57,627 bases of DNA from Aestuariivirga sp. (GCF_020252405.1 NZ_JADCDA010000078.1:1-57627); one strand, 5' to 3'; positions 1 through 9,293 are shown, numbered from the stretch's first letter. The notes: generated from the sequence alone by a model not told the origin. Translations and numbers: made by a program.

Positions 1-240
1 GCAGGCGCGGCGGAAGACCGAAAACACCGCCTTCTCCCGCCCGAAGTCCATGGCGTAGTCGCGCCATTCGCCCTCGGCCACCCGGGCGCCGTAGAAGCCC
101 AGGATGGTCTGCAGTTCCCTGCGGTCAAAGGCGACGCGCTCGGGCGGTTTCTGCGGGTTTTGCTGGCGCGGTGGCGCCTGTCCGGCCGGGGCATTCGCTC
201 CCCAGGGCCGGAGCGGAATGATGTCGTCCGTCTTGTCCAA
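1..240 (-). CDS. DUF2794 family protein (partial, C-terminus off window)
   Basis: The minus strand reads open from the left edge for 80 codons. The segment VAFDRRELQTILGFYG followed by VAEGEWRDYAMDFGREKAVF and SVFRRA is the conserved core of DUF2794, a small protein family of alphaproteobacteria with no known function. The N-terminal part is a proline- and glutamine-rich linker after a PLRPWG motif. No ATG or GTG lies in frame upstream, so the start given is the TTG at 240-238, which has only a weak ribosome site; the true start is uncertain. The C-terminus lies outside the window. Confidence 0.75.
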   Translation of the reverse strand, partial: MDKTDDIIPLRPWGANAPAGQAPPRQQNPQKPPERVAFDRRELQTILGFYGARVAEGEWRDYAMDFGREKAVFSVFRRAC

Positions 241-299
241 CTGGGTGATCCCGCTGCTCGTGACAGGCTGATGACGACCGGGAGGATGAACCCGTTCCG

Positions 300-557
300 C
301 CGCCTTGGCAAGCGTTGAGCAGAAATCATGTTTTGGCCGCATTGCGGGCAAGCTGCCGCCCATGTCGGGGACCATAAATCCATCGTTGCCTCTAGCGGCC
401 CGGCTGGTGTTGAGCTTCGGAAACTCAGCCCCCCCCAGCCCCCCGGATCTCGCAAAGCCAGCCGGGCCACCCCAAGTTTCAGGTGTGTTCGAGGCGTAAT
501 CTCGAGAGAGTCCAGAAGGCCGGAGCACCCCCCGCTTCGGCCTTTTGTCTTTTGTTT
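300..557 (+). ncRNA. Possible small RNA ending at an orphan terminator
   Basis: The stretch from 241 to 634 has no convincing gene. It ends in a strong intrinsic terminator (516-557) that lies upstream of the likely htpG promoter. The gene on its left (DUF2794) reads the other way, so nothing recognised on the plus strand needs this terminator. A short untranslated RNA from about 300 to 557 is one explanation. The 5' end is a guess, I recognise no known RNA family, and the small overlapping ORFs here look like chance. Confidence 0.25.
516..557 (+). terminator. Rho-independent terminator upstream of htpG
   Basis: An 11-bp stem (516-526 pairing with 534-544, one G-U wobble) closes a short C-rich loop. 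It is followed by a T-rich run from 543 to 557. This is a classic intrinsic terminator for plus-strand transcription. Confidence 0.75.
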
Positions 558-564
558 TGGCCCT

Positions 565-593
565 CTTGACCAGCGGGCAGCGGCATCCGATAT
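565..593 (+). promoter_or_regulatory. Putative htpG promoter, possibly heat-shock sigma factor type
   Basis: CTTGAC at 565-570 and CCGATAT at 587-593 are separated by 16 bp. The CTTG start and C-rich -10 resemble RpoH (sigma-32) promoters, which would suit htpG. TTGACC with GATATC would also pass as a weak housekeeping promoter. This is motif matching only. Confidence 0.35.
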
Positions 594-634
594 CCACCGG
601 CATCAATCAGACACAGGCTCTTGAAGAGGCTGAC

Positions 635-2509
635 ATGGCCAGTGACACCGCGACCGGCAGCGCCACCGCGACTTCCCATCAGTTCCAGGCGGAGGTGGCG
701 AAGCTCCTCCATCTCATGGTGCATTCGGTCTATTCCGACCGGGACGTGTTCCTGCGCGAACTGATTTCGAATGCCGCCGACGCGCTGGACAAGCTGCGCT
801 ACGAGGCGATTGCCCAGCCGGAGCTGCTGGAGGGCCAGCCCGGCCTCACCATCACCATCACGCCGGACAAGGAGGGAAGGACCCTCACCATCGCCGACTC
901 CGGAATCGGCATGAGCGGGCAGGAGCTGATCGACAATCTCGGCACCATCGCCAAGTCCGGCACCCAGGCCTTCGTCGAGCAGGTGAAGGCGAAGCAGGGC
1001 GACGTGCCCCTCATCGGCCAGTTCGGCATCGGCTTCTATTCGGCCTTCATCGTCGCCGGGACGGTGGACGTCATCTCGCGCCGCGCGGGCTCGGAGGAGG
1101 CCTACCGGTGGTCGTCCGGCGGCGCGGGCAGCTTCACCGTCACGCCGGCCGAAAGCGCGCCGCGCGGCGCCTCCATCATCCTGCACCTGCGCGACGATGC
1201 GCTGGAGTTCCTCGAGGACTGGAAGATCGAGAGCGTGGTGCGCACCTATTCGGACCACATCGCGCACCCCATCATGCTGGCGGTGGGCAACGGGACGGCG
1301 AAGCAGATCAACTCCGCCAGCGCCATCTGGACACGGCCGAAATCCGACATCACGCCGGAGCAGCACAAGGAATTTTTCGGCCACATCTCCGGCAGCTATT
1401 CCGATCCGGCGCTGACGCTGCATTACCGCGCGGAGGGCCGCAACGAGTATACCGTGCTGCTCTATGTGCCGGGCGAGCGCCCCTTCGACCTTTATGATCC
1501 GGAGCGCCGCGGCCGCCAGAAGCTTTATGTGAAGCGCGTCTACATCGCCGATGACGTGGAGCTGCTGCCCGCCTACCTGCGCTTCGTGCGCGGCGTCATC
1601 GATTCGGAGGACATGCCGCTCAACATCTCGCGCGAGATGCTGCAGAACAATCCGCAGGTGGCGGCGATCCGCAAGGCCGTGACCGGCAAGGTGCTCTCGG
1701 AGCTGAGGAAGCTCAGCGAGACGGATGATGCGGCCTACGCCAGGCTGTGGGAGATCTACGGCCCGGTGCTCAAGGAAGGACTCTATGAGGATATGGAGCG
1801 CCGCGACCAGCTCCATGAGCTTGTCCGCTTCAGATCGACCAGGAGCGACTGGGTGAGCCTCAAGGATTACATCGCTGGCCTCCAGGAGAACCAGACGGCA
1901 ATTTACTATCTCACCGCCGAGGACATCACCAGGGCCAAGGCCTCGCCGCAGCTCGAGGGCTACAAGGCGCGCGGCGTGGAGGTGCTGCTGCTCACCGATC
2001 CGGTCGACAGTTTCTGGGTGCGCACCGCGCTGGGCTATGACGGCAAGCCCTTCAAGCCGGTGACGCAGGGCTCCGCCGATCTCGATCTCATCAAGCTGAA
2101 GGACGGGGCGAAAGCGGATGCGGCGGATGATGCGGCCACCGCCGTGCTCAACGCCGCGCTGAAACAGGCGCTGGGCGACAAGGTGAAGGACGTTCGTGCA
2201 TCGACGCGCCTTACGACAAGCGCCGTCTGCATCGTCAACGACAGCATGATGGACCGCACGCTGGAGAAGCTGCTGTCGCGCCAGAAGGACTCCGGCATCT
2301 CGGTGTCGGCCCCGGTCCTTGAGGTGAACCCCGGCCACCCGCTGATCAAGGCGCTGGCCGCGCTGGTGAAGGCCAGGGGTGCGGGCGCGGTGGAGGATGC
2401 CGCGCAACTGCTGCTCGACCAGGCCTTCATCATCGAAGGCGAGCAGGTGCCGGACCCCACAGGCTTCGCGAAGCGCCTGACGGATGTGATGACGAAGGCG
2501 CTTGGGTGA
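635..2509 (+). CDS. htpG: Molecular chaperone HtpG (Hsp90 family)
   Basis: This is a 624-residue cytosolic Hsp90, an ATP-driven chaperone dimer that remodels late folding intermediates. The N-terminal GHKL ATPase domain shows ELISNAADAL (ATP/Mg-binding Asn), the DSGIGM glycine motif, and the lid segment GQFGIGFYSAF. The middle domain carries MPLNISREMLQ, and the C-terminal dimerisation domain ends without the eukaryotic MEEVD tail. Length matches the bacterial family. The reading frame is open further upstream to a TTG, but the ATG at 635 has a good ribosome site (GAAGAGG) and starts right before the conserved region. The gene stands alone, converging on efp, with a large inverted repeat between them. 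Confidence 0.95.
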   Translation: MASDTATGSATATSHQFQAEVAKLLHLMVHSVYSDRDVFLRELISNAADALDKLRYEAIAQPELLEGQPGLTITITPDKEGRTLTIADSGIGMSGQELIDNLGTIAKSGTQAFVEQVKAKQGDVPLIGQFGIGFYSAFIVAGTVDVISRRAGSEEAYRWSSGGAGSFTVTPAESAPRGASIILHLRDDALEFLEDWKIESVVRTYSDHIAHPIMLAVGNGTAKQINSASAIWTRPKSDITPEQHKEFFGHISGSYSDPALTLHYRAEGRNEYTVLLYVPGERPFDLYDPERRGRQKLYVKRVYIADDVELLPAYLRFVRGVIDSEDMPLNISREMLQNNPQVAAIRKAVTGKVLSELRKLSETDDAAYARLWEIYGPVLKEGLYEDMERRDQLHELVRFRSTRSDWVSLKDYIAGLQENQTAIYYLTAEDITRAKASPQLEGYKARGVEVLLLTDPVDSFWVRTALGYDGKPFKPVTQGSADLDLIKLKDGAKADAADDAATAVLNAALKQALGDKVKDVRASTRLTTSAVCIVNDSMMDRTLEKLLSRQKDSGISVSAPVLEVNPGHPLIKALAALVKARGAGAVEDAAQLLLDQAFIIEGEQVPDPTGFAKRLTDVMTKALG

Positions 2510-2548
2510 TATGACTTGATGCCGTCACCCCGGCGCCCTTCATTCCAC

Positions 2549-2628
2549 TCACCTTGCCCCGGCTTGACCGGGGCATCCTTTTTCGCGGCCACCAAAAAGG
2601 ATCGCCCGGTCAAGCCGGGCGAAGGTGA
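2549..2628. repeat. 80-bp intergenic inverted repeat between convergent genes
   Basis: The arms begin TCACCTT (2549-2555) and end AAGGTGA (2622-2628). The inner parts also pair: GGATCC-like ends flank T5 on the left and A5 on the right around a short GC-rich centre. The same design recurs at 16566-16644 and, shortened, at 34005-34036. All three copies sit between convergent genes, so a bidirectional terminator or mRNA 3'-end element is plausible. Confidence 0.7.
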
Positions 2629-2682
2629 GATGTTGGTGGTGGTGTCAAACGAGAATGCCCGGGTCAAGCCCGGCCACAAGCC

Positions 2683-3255
2683 TCAGTCCTTCGCGCGCTC
2701 CACATAGGCGCCGTCTTCCGTCTGCACCACGATGCGGGTGCCCGAGACGATGTGCGGCGGCACCATGGTGCGCACGCCGTTGGAGAGGACCGCGGGCTTG
2801 AAGGAGGAAGACGCCGTCTGGTTCTTGATGGCGGGCTCGGTCTCGACGATCTCCAGCGTCACGCGCTGCGGCAGTTCGATGGAAATGGGCGCCCCGTTGA
2901 ACAGGGCGATCTGGCACTCCATGCCTTCCTGCAGGAAGGGGGCCTGCCCGCCCAGCATGTCGCCCGAGACCTGGATCTGCTCGTAGTTTTCGGGGTTCAT
3001 GAAGATGTAACTGTCACCGTCCTGGTAGAGGTAGGAATGCGTGATGGTCTCGACGAAGGCGCGCTCGAGGGGGTCGGTCGTCTTGTAGCGCACCACCGTC
3101 TTCACGCCGTCCGAGATGCGGCGCATGTCGATGGTCGTGGTCGGCGTGCCCTTGCCGGGGTGCATGGATTCGGCCTTCAGCACGACATAGAGCTTGCCGT
3201 CCTCATGCTCGATGACATTGCCCTTGCGGACACCGCTTGCGATTACCTTGACCAC
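2683..3255 (-). CDS. efp: Elongation factor P
   Basis: This 190-residue protein is EF-P, which enters the ribosomal E site and rescues ribosomes stalled at polyproline. It has the KOW-like N-domain ([15 protein letters not shown]), the loop MHPGKGTP with the modifiable lysine at about residue 35, and OB domains ending in the [19 protein letters not shown] tail. The start is the GTG at 3255-3253, giving the family length; GGGAAAC upstream serves as a weak ribosome site. It is divergent from epmA, 93 bp away, whose product attaches beta-lysine to this lysine in enterobacteria. Confidence 0.93.
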   Translation of the reverse strand: MVKVIASGVRKGNVIEHEDGKLYVVLKAESMHPGKGTPTTTIDMRRISDGVKTVVRYKTTDPLERAFVETITHSYLYQDGDSYIFMNPENYEQIQVSGDMLGGQAPFLQEGMECQIALFNGAPISIELPQRVTLEIVETEPAIKNQTASSSFKPAVLSNGVRTMVPPHIVSGTRIVVQTEDGAYVERAKD

Positions 3256-3348
3256 GTTGTTTCCCGTTTCTCTCGAATTGCCGGAATTGGTTGCGGGGGG
3301 TATTAGCAGCGGCCATTCCGGAAGCCAACCCCCCAGGAGGCCAGGCCC

Positions 3349-4380
3349 TTGGCCACCCCGTCCCGCTGGTTCGACCCTTCCCGCCATGCCGACCGCCGCC
3401 CCTTCCTCATGGCCCGGAACCGCATCGTGGCGGCGATGCGCCAGTGGTTCGCCGAACGCGATTTCGTGGAGGTGGATTGCGCGGCACTTGCCGTTTCGCC
3501 CGGAAACGAGGCCCATCTCCATGCCTTCGCCACCGGGCTGATCCGGCCCGATGGCTCGAGCGAGCCGCGCTATCTCCACACCTCGCCCGAATTTGCCTGC
3601 AAGAAGCTGCTGGCGGCAGGGGAAACCCGCATCTTCAACCTCGGCCATGTCTGGCGGAACCGGGAGCGCACGCCGACCCATTCGCCGGAGTTCACCATGC
3701 TGGAATGGTACCGGGTGCGGGAGGATTACGAGGTTATCATCGCCGACACGATTGCCCTCGTCCGCCTTGCCGCCGAGGTGGCGGGGACCGCGCGCTTCCA
3801 CTGGCGGGGCCGCGAGGCCGATCCCTTCGCCGGGCCTGAGTGGCTGACGGTGAACGACGCCTTCAAGACCCACGCCGGGGTGGACCTGCTGGCCACGCTG
3901 CGGGCTGACGGAACGGCGGATGCGCAAGCGCTGGCCGCCGTCTCGCCCGTGGCCTTCGGCAAGGACGAGAGCTGGTCCGACATCTTCAGCCGCATCCTGT
4001 CGGAGATGGTGGAGCCGCAGCTGGGCAATGGCCGCATCACGGTGCTCCATGAATATCCAGCCGTCGAGGCCGCACTGGCCCGCACCGCGGCCCACGACCG
4101 CCGCGTCGCGGAGCGTTTCGAGCTTTATGCCTGCGGGGTGGAACTCGCCAACGGCTTCGGGGAGCTCACCGACCCCGGCGAACAGCGCCGCCGCTTCATG
4201 GCCGAGATGGATGTCAAGGAACAGGTCTATGGCGAGCGCTATCCGATCGACGAGGAGCTGCTGGAAGCGCTGGCGATGATGCCGCCCGCCTCGGGCGTGG
4301 CGCTGGGGCTCGACCGGCTGGTGATGCTGGCCTCGGGCGCCACGCGCATCGACCAGGTGCTGTGGACGCCGGTGGAGTGA
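3349..4380 (+). CDS. epmA: EF-P--lysine ligase EpmA (GenX/PoxA family)
   Basis: This is a 343-residue class II lysyl-tRNA synthetase paralogue without the anticodon-binding domain. EpmA activates lysine (R-beta-lysine in E. coli) and joins it to the EF-P lysine. Motif 2 ([14 protein letters not shown], then [10 protein letters not shown]) and motif 3 ([12 protein letters not shown]) are intact. The start is a TTG at 3349 preceded by AGGAGG at 3335-3340. It is divergent from efp, which supports the assignment. The aminomutase partner gene epmB is not in this window, so whether the substrate is alpha- or beta-lysine cannot be told here. Confidence 0.92.
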   Translation: MATPSRWFDPSRHADRRPFLMARNRIVAAMRQWFAERDFVEVDCAALAVSPGNEAHLHAFATGLIRPDGSSEPRYLHTSPEFACKKLLAAGETRIFNLGHVWRNRERTPTHSPEFTMLEWYRVREDYEVIIADTIALVRLAAEVAGTARFHWRGREADPFAGPEWLTVNDAFKTHAGVDLLATLRADGTADAQALAAVSPVAFGKDESWSDIFSRILSEMVEPQLGNGRITVLHEYPAVEAALARTAAHDRRVAERFELYACGVELANGFGELTDPGEQRRRFMAEMDVKEQVYGERYPIDEELLEALAMMPPASGVALGLDRLVMLASGATRIDQVLWTPVE

Positions 4381-4394
4381 CGGACGCAAAAAGA

Positions 4395-5447
4395 CTACCG
4401 CACCATCAGCGCCCAGTAATCGAGCTCGAGGATCACGCCGGGCTTGTCGGGTGCGCCGTCCTCCAGGGGGAACTCCGTACACGGAAGATCGCGCGTCGCC
4501 CGCGTCACGATGCGCAGCGCGCCGACATCGCCGCGCCCCGGCAGCTCCGCCGTCTCGACGATCTCCGACCAGGCGAAGACCGTGCCGCCCGCGAAGAGCG
4601 GGGCCACGTGGCGGCCGCCGTTGATGGCGGCGATGTGGAAGGCGTTGGCCAGTCCGTTGAAGCTCAGGGCGCGGGCGAGCGAGATGACGTGGCCGCCATA
4701 GATGAGCCTGCGGCCGAAGCGGCCCTGCGCTTCCGAATGCCGGTTGAAATGCACCCTGGCGGTGTTCTGGTAAAGGCGCGTGGCGAGCATGTGCTCGGCC
4801 TCCTCCACCGTCATGCCGTCGACGTGATCGATCTTCTCGCCCGCCGCATAATCCTTGAAGCGGTGGGAGGAACCGGCGAGGCCGTTATCCCACTTGCCGG
4901 TGTCGATCGCCGGGCAGGCGCGGCCGAGTTCGGCGAGGTCGACGCGCTTCGGCAGCGTGGGCGCCACGGCTTCTGGCGCAGGGGCCGCCTCATCGCGCTT
5001 GCGCACCATCACCCAGCGCACATAGGAGAGAACCTCTTCGCCCCGCTGGTTCGTTCCCACCGAGCGCACATAGACGGCGCCGGTCTTGCCGCTGGAATTC
5101 TCCCTGAGGCCGATCACCTCGGAGACGGCCGACAGCGTGTCGCCGGGATAGACGGCCTTCAGGAAGCGGCAATCGGCATAGCCGAGGTTCGCCACCGCAT
5201 TGAGCGAGACATCCGGCACGGTCTTGCCGAACACCACATGGAAGGTGAGCAGGTCATCGACCGGAGCCTGCGGGTATCCCACCGCCCTGGCGAAGGCATC
5301 GGAGGACTGCACGGCGAAGCGCGGGCCGTAAAGCGCGGTATAGAGCGCCACGTCGCCAGCCGTCACCGTGCGCGGCGTGGCGTGGCGGATGGTCTGGCCC
5401 AGGCGGAAGTCCTCGAAACAGTTTCCGGGGTTGGTCTTGACGCTCAC
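4395..5447 (-). CDS. mch: Mesaconyl-CoA hydratase / beta-methylmalyl-CoA dehydratase (MaoC family)
   Basis: This 350-residue protein has two tandem MaoC/hot-dog domains. It matches from memory the Mch/Mcd enzymes that interconvert mesaconyl-CoA and beta-methylmalyl-CoA in the ethylmalonyl-CoA pathway for acetyl-CoA assimilation. Characteristic stretches are the N-terminal [50 protein letters not shown] and the C-terminal [20 protein letters not shown]. The start is a GTG at 5447-5445 with GGAGG 7 bp upstream. Its 3' end faces that of epmA 14 bp away. Methylmalonyl-CoA mutase, which acts later in the same pathway, lies near 36-39 kb, but the other pathway genes are not here. Confidence 0.88.
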   Translation of the reverse strand: MSVKTNPGNCFEDFRLGQTIRHATPRTVTAGDVALYTALYGPRFAVQSSDAFARAVGYPQAPVDDLLTFHVVFGKTVPDVSLNAVANLGYADCRFLKAVYPGDTLSAVSEVIGLRENSSGKTGAVYVRSVGTNQRGEEVLSYVRWVMVRKRDEAAPAPEAVAPTLPKRVDLAELGRACPAIDTGKWDNGLAGSSHRFKDYAAGEKIDHVDGMTVEEAEHMLATRLYQNTARVHFNRHSEAQGRFGRRLIYGGHVISLARALSFNGLANAFHIAAINGGRHVAPLFAGGTVFAWSEIVETAELPGRGDVGALRIVTRATRDLPCTEFPLEDGAPDKPGVILELDYWALMVR

Positions 5448-5551
5448 GAATTCGCCTCCGCAATGGCCGTCATGCGCCGGGCCTGCAGAGAGCGCCGGGT
5501 CTGACTCCGCACATCTGGTCTTTTCCGTCCCCTGCCGCGCCGCAGGCTAAA

Positions 5552-5595
5552 GCATGATCCGGAAAAGTGGAACCGGTTTTGCGACAAGATCATGC
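5552..5595. repeat. Rhizobial-type intergenic palindrome (RIME-like)
   Basis: GCATGATCCGG at the left pairs with GATCATGC at the right, and AAAAGTGGAACCGGTTTT forms the inner stem. Palindromes of this design are scattered through Hyphomicrobiales genomes. Related copies here are at 36063-36171 and 41897-41936. Confidence 0.7.
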
Positions 5596-5654
5596 TCAGG
5601 CCGCATGACGTCCGCCCTTGTGGGAGCCTGCCGCTTTGGGCAATGTCCGCCGCC

Positions 5655-6827
5655 ATGAAAACTTATGACGTCGTGATCGTGGGCGGCGGCGTGGTGGGCA
5701 GCGCCAGCGCCCATTACCTGCGGAAAAATGGCCACACGGGCGCCATCGCCCTGATCGAGAAGGACACCAGCTGGGCATTCGGCTGCACCGCCCGCTCGGC
5801 CGGCGGCCTGCGCCAGCAGTTCTCAACGCCGGAAAACATTCATCTTTCGAAGTTCGGCGTGACATTGGTCAAGAACCTGAAACAGGAGTTCGGGCCGGAT
5901 GCCGACATCGGCTTCCGGGAACAGGGCTATCTGATCTGCTCGACGCCCGGGGGCCTGCCCATTCTTGAGGAGAATCACGCCGTCCAGACCGCCAATGGCG
6001 CGGACAATGTGCTGCTGCGCGGCGATGCGCTGGCCCAGCGCTTTCCCTGGCTGGTGACGGAGGGGATTGCAGCCGCCTGCTTCGGCCTGTCGGGCGAGGG
6101 CTGGGTCGACCCCTATATGTTCGCCGCGCTGTTCCGGAAGTCGGCCATCGCCAGGGGCGTGGAGCTGATTCAGGGAGAGGTGACGGGTGTGACGCGCGAG
6201 GACCACCGCATCACAGGCGTGAGGCTGGCATCGGGGGAGGCGGTCTCCTGCGGCGCCCTGGTCAATGCGGCGGGCACGGGTGCGGGCAAGCTCGCGGGCC
6301 TTGCGGGCATCGACCTGCCGGTCGGCCCGCGCAAGCGCTATGTCTATGTGCTCGATTGCCCGGCTGCGACGGACGCGCTGCGCAAGGCGCCGCTCACCGT
6401 CATTCCCGGCGGCGTCTATTTCCGCCCCGAAGGCCGCAACTTCATCGCCGGCCTCTCGCCGGAAGAACATCAGGAGCCGGACACCTTCGACTGGGAGGTG
6501 GATTACAACTGGTTCGAGGAAATGATCTGGCCGGCACTCGCCGGCCGCGTGCCGCTGTTCGAGGCGGTCAAGGTCATCGGCGCCTGGGCGGGGCATTACG
6601 ATTACAATGCGCTGGACCAGAATGCGGTGATCGGCCCGCACCCGGAGATAAGGAATTTTTTCTTTGCCAATGGCTTCTCCGGCCATGGGCTGCAGCAGGG
6701 GCCTGCCGCGGGCAACGCGATTTCGGAGCTGATCATCGATGGCCGCTACAAGACCATCGATCTTGCGCGTTTCGGCTTCGAGCGCATCCGCGGCAACCAG
6801 CCGCTGTTCGAGAGGAACGTGATCTGA
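5655..6827 (+). CDS. FAD-dependent oxidoreductase (DAO family)
   Basis: This 390-residue flavoenzyme of the D-amino-acid oxidase/sarcosine oxidase family should oxidise a C-N bond of an amine or amino acid. The FAD-binding GxGxxG motif is at the N-terminus (VIVGGGVVGSASAHYL), followed by the flavin-contact region TARSAGGLRQQFS, and near the C-terminus GFSGHGLQQGPAAG, which closes the FAD site. The substrate cannot be read from sequence. ATG at 5655 places the dinucleotide motif at the start; ATG at 5643 is also possible, and neither has a strong ribosome site. The stop overlaps the pyridoxal kinase start by one base, so the two are co-translated. Confidence 0.85.
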   Translation: MKTYDVVIVGGGVVGSASAHYLRKNGHTGAIALIEKDTSWAFGCTARSAGGLRQQFSTPENIHLSKFGVTLVKNLKQEFGPDADIGFREQGYLICSTPGGLPILEENHAVQTANGADNVLLRGDALAQRFPWLVTEGIAAACFGLSGEGWVDPYMFAALFRKSAIARGVELIQGEVTGVTREDHRITGVRLASGEAVSCGALVNAAGTGAGKLAGLAGIDLPVGPRKRYVYVLDCPAATDALRKAPLTVIPGGVYFRPEGRNFIAGLSPEEHQEPDTFDWEVDYNWFEEMIWPALAGRVPLFEAVKVIGAWAGHYDYNALDQNAVIGPHPEIRNFFFANGFSGHGLQQGPAAGNAISELIIDGRYKTIDLARFGFERIRGNQPLFERNVI

Positions 6828-7594
6828 TGAAGGTGCTGAGCATCTCCAGCCAGGTCGTCTGGGGCCCCGTCGGCAATTCCGCCGCCGTTCCGGCCCTGCA
6901 GGCGAAGGGGCACGAGGTGCTGGCGCTGCCCACCGTCATGCTGTCGAACCACCCGGGCCATGGCGCGCCCGCGGGCTTGCGCGTGCAGGCGGAGGACATG
7001 GCGCGCATGTTCGCGGCTCTCGAGGCCCTGGGCGCGCTGTCCGGACTCGACGCCCTGCTCACCGGCTATTTTGCAAGCGTGGGGCAGGTTGAAGAGGTGG
7101 CGCGCCTGCTCGACCGCATCCCCGTTCCCTTCCTGCTGGCCGATCCGGTGATGGGCGATCATGGCAGGCTCTACGTCCCGCGGGATGTGGCGGAGGCGAT
7201 CCGCCGCCATCTGCTGCCGCGCGCCAACTGCCTCACGCCCAATGCCTTCGAACTCGCATGGCTCTCTGGCAATGAGGTGACGGACGAGGCGAGCGCCATC
7301 GCCGCCGCGCGTTCTCTGTCGTTGCCGGAAGTGCTCGCCACCTCCGTTCCCGCGCATGACGGCCTCGCCACCTTGCTGGTGACACCCGACGGGGTGCACC
7401 GCATCACCGCGCCGAAGCTCGTGAAGGTGCCGAACGGCACGGGTGACTTCCTCAGCGGACTTTATCTTGCCGCGCGCCTCGAACAGGCGCCGCGGCAGGC
7501 TTTCGCGTCAGCGATGCGGACACTGGCCCGCGCCATCGCGCTCAGTTCCGGCACAACGGTGCTGAACGTGGCGGGCGCGCTGCACGGATCATGA
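6827..7594 (+). CDS. pdxY: Pyridoxal kinase-like protein
   Basis: This 255-residue ribokinase-fold protein of the PdxK/PdxY group phosphorylates pyridoxal to PLP in vitamin B6 salvage. The N-terminal MKVLSISSQVVWGPVGNSAA, the LLADPVMGD segment and the NGTGDFLSGLYLA motif (with the catalytic Asp of the GTGD loop) are typical. It overlaps the upstream oxidoreductase by 1 bp and the downstream DUF429 gene by 4 bp. PLP supply fits the PLP-dependent dehydratase two genes on. Discrimination between PdxY and PdxK is not possible here. Confidence 0.85.
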   Translation: MKVLSISSQVVWGPVGNSAAVPALQAKGHEVLALPTVMLSNHPGHGAPAGLRVQAEDMARMFAALEALGALSGLDALLTGYFASVGQVEEVARLLDRIPVPFLLADPVMGDHGRLYVPRDVAEAIRRHLLPRANCLTPNAFELAWLSGNEVTDEASAIAAARSLSLPEVLATSVPAHDGLATLLVTPDGVHRITAPKLVKVPNGTGDFLSGLYLAARLEQAPRQAFASAMRTLARAIALSSGTTVLNVAGALHGS

Positions 7595-8292
7595 CACCCG
7601 TCATCGGCGTCGATGGCTGCCCCGGCGGCTGGATCGCCGTGCGCTGGGCGGAGGCCGTCTCGCATCATCTCTGCCGCGGCTTTGCCGAGGTGCTGGCGAT
7701 GGATGCGGCGGTGATCGCGGTGGACATGCCGATCGGCTTTCCGCAGGGCTCCGGCCGTGCGGCCGAGCGCGAGGCGCGGGCGAGGCTCGGTGATCGGCAG
7801 TCGAGCGTCTTCTCCGTGCCCTCGCGCGCTGCCGTGATGTGCGCCGACTATCGGGAGGCCTGTGCCGCCAACCTCGCGGCCTCCGATCCGCCGAAAAAAG
7901 TGTCGAAGCAGATCTTCCACATCTTCCCCAAGATGCGCGAGATCGACGCGCTGATCACGCCGGCCTTGCAGTCAGGCCTCGCCGAGGTTCATCCGGAGCT
8001 CGCCTTCTGGGCGATGAACGGTGAGGCTCCCCTGCCGCTGCCCAAGAAGCTGAAGGGCCAGCCGCACGCGCCCGGCCTCGATCTGCGCAAGAGGCTGCTC
8101 GCCAGGGCGGGGTTCCCGATCATCGATCTTCCGCCCTCCGCCTATCGCCGCGCCGATGTGGGTGCGGATGACCTGATCGACGCCTGCGCCTGCGCCTGGA
8201 GCGCCAGGCGGATTCTCGAAGGCCGGGCCGTCACCTTTCCCGCCGATCCGCCGCTGGATGCGAGGGGCTTGCGCATGGCGATCTCGGCGTGA
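7591..8292 (+). CDS. DUF429 family protein (predicted RNase H-like)
   Basis: This 233-residue protein matches DUF429, a family predicted to adopt an RNase H-like fold but with no established role. Conserved features are the N-terminal IGVDGCPGGWIAV, AVDMPIGFP with its acidic residue, SVFSVPSRAAV, the VHPELAFWAMNG motif and the late DDLIDACACAW with acidic residues. The start overlaps the upstream stop as ATGA, indicating one operon. Why it sits among PLP and amine genes is unclear. Confidence 0.8.
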   Translation: MTPVIGVDGCPGGWIAVRWAEAVSHHLCRGFAEVLAMDAAVIAVDMPIGFPQGSGRAAEREARARLGDRQSSVFSVPSRAAVMCADYREACAANLAASDPPKKVSKQIFHIFPKMREIDALITPALQSGLAEVHPELAFWAMNGEAPLPLPKKLKGQPHAPGLDLRKRLLARAGFPIIDLPPSAYRRADVGADDLIDACACAWSARRILEGRAVTFPADPPLDARGLRMAISA

Positions 8293-8326
8293 CAAAGAAA
8301 CGCTCAACCGAGGACAACAACCGCCG

Positions 8327-9286
8327 ATGACCGCCCACACCGCGTCCCGCCCGACGATCACGCGTGACGCCATTACCCGCGCAGCCGCCCGCATTGCGGG
8401 CCATGTGCGGCGCACGCCGGTCATCGACGTGAGGGTTGACGGCGTGGCGCTTCCCGTCACGCTGAAGCTCGAACTCCTCCAGCATGCGGGAAGCTTCAAG
8501 TCCCGCGGCGCCTTCAACACGCTCTTGCAGGCGAGCGTGGGGCCGGGCGGGGTGGCCACCGCCTCGGGCGGCAATCATGGGGCGGCGGTTGCCTATGCCG
8601 CGCGCCAGCTCGGCCACCGCGCGCGCATCTTCGTGCCGGAGATCTCCTCGCCCGCCAAGGTCGCGCGCATCGCTTCCTACGGGGCGGAGGTCGTGCAGCA
8701 GGGCGAGAACTACAATGCGGCACTGGCCCTCTGCGATGCCTATCTCGCGGTCAGCGGGGCGGCGGGCGTCCACGCCTATGACGCGGTCCCCACCCTCGAA
8801 GGCCAGGGCACGCTGGCGCGTGAACTCGAGGAACAGGCCCCCGGCATCGATACGCTGCTCGTGGCCGTGGGTGGCGGCGGGCTGATTGGCGGCATCGCGG
8901 CCTGGTACCAGTCGCGGGTCAAGGTGGTGGGTGTCGAGCCCGTCACCTGCAACACGCTGCACGCAGCCCTTGCGGCGGGAGAGCGCGTGCCGGTGAAGGC
9001 CTCGGGCCTCGCCACGGATTCGCTTGGCGCCACCACGGTCGGAAAGCTGATGTTCGACATCGCCCGCGACCACGTCAGCAGTGTGGCGCTGGTCACGGAT
9101 GACGACATCCGCAACGCCCAGCGCCATCTCTGGCGCGAGACGCAGCTTGTCACCGAACCCGGCGGGGCCGCCGCCTTCGCCGCCCTCCTGTCGGGCGCCT
9201 ACAAGCCGGAGAAGGACGAGCGCGTCGGCGTCGTCATCTGCGGCGCCAACACGCCGATGGACGTGTTCGGCCAGCTGATCGGATGA
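8327..9286 (+). CDS. Threonine/serine dehydratase (PLP-dependent)
   Basis: This 319-residue fold-type II PLP enzyme deaminates L-threonine or L-serine to the 2-oxoacid. The PLP lysine is in AGSFKSRGAF, the phosphate loop precedes it in the ASGGNHGAAVAYAA region, and VAVGGGGLIGG is the glycine-rich phosphate-binding loop. There is no C-terminal ACT domain, so it is the catabolic or broad-specificity type rather than biosynthetic IlvA. The start is ATG 8327 with GAGGA upstream. It follows the DUF429 gene by 34 bp and ends the operon begun by the FAD oxidoreductase. Confidence 0.85.
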   Translation: MTAHTASRPTITRDAITRAAARIAGHVRRTPVIDVRVDGVALPVTLKLELLQHAGSFKSRGAFNTLLQASVGPGGVATASGGNHGAAVAYAARQLGHRARIFVPEISSPAKVARIASYGAEVVQQGENYNAALALCDAYLAVSGAAGVHAYDAVPTLEGQGTLARELEEQAPGIDTLLVAVGGGGLIGGIAAWYQSRVKVVGVEPVTCNTLHAALAAGERVPVKASGLATDSLGATTVGKLMFDIARDHVSSVALVTDDDIRNAQRHLWRETQLVTEPGGAAAFAALLSGAYKPEKDERVGVVICGANTPMDVFGQLIG

Positions 9287-9293
9287 GCCCCGG

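Noticed and set aside
479-2407. A 642-codon open frame antisense to htpG
   Set aside because: It is a high-GC shadow frame: low-complexity His/Arg/Gly/Leu-rich composition, no domain, and it mirrors a highly conserved gene.
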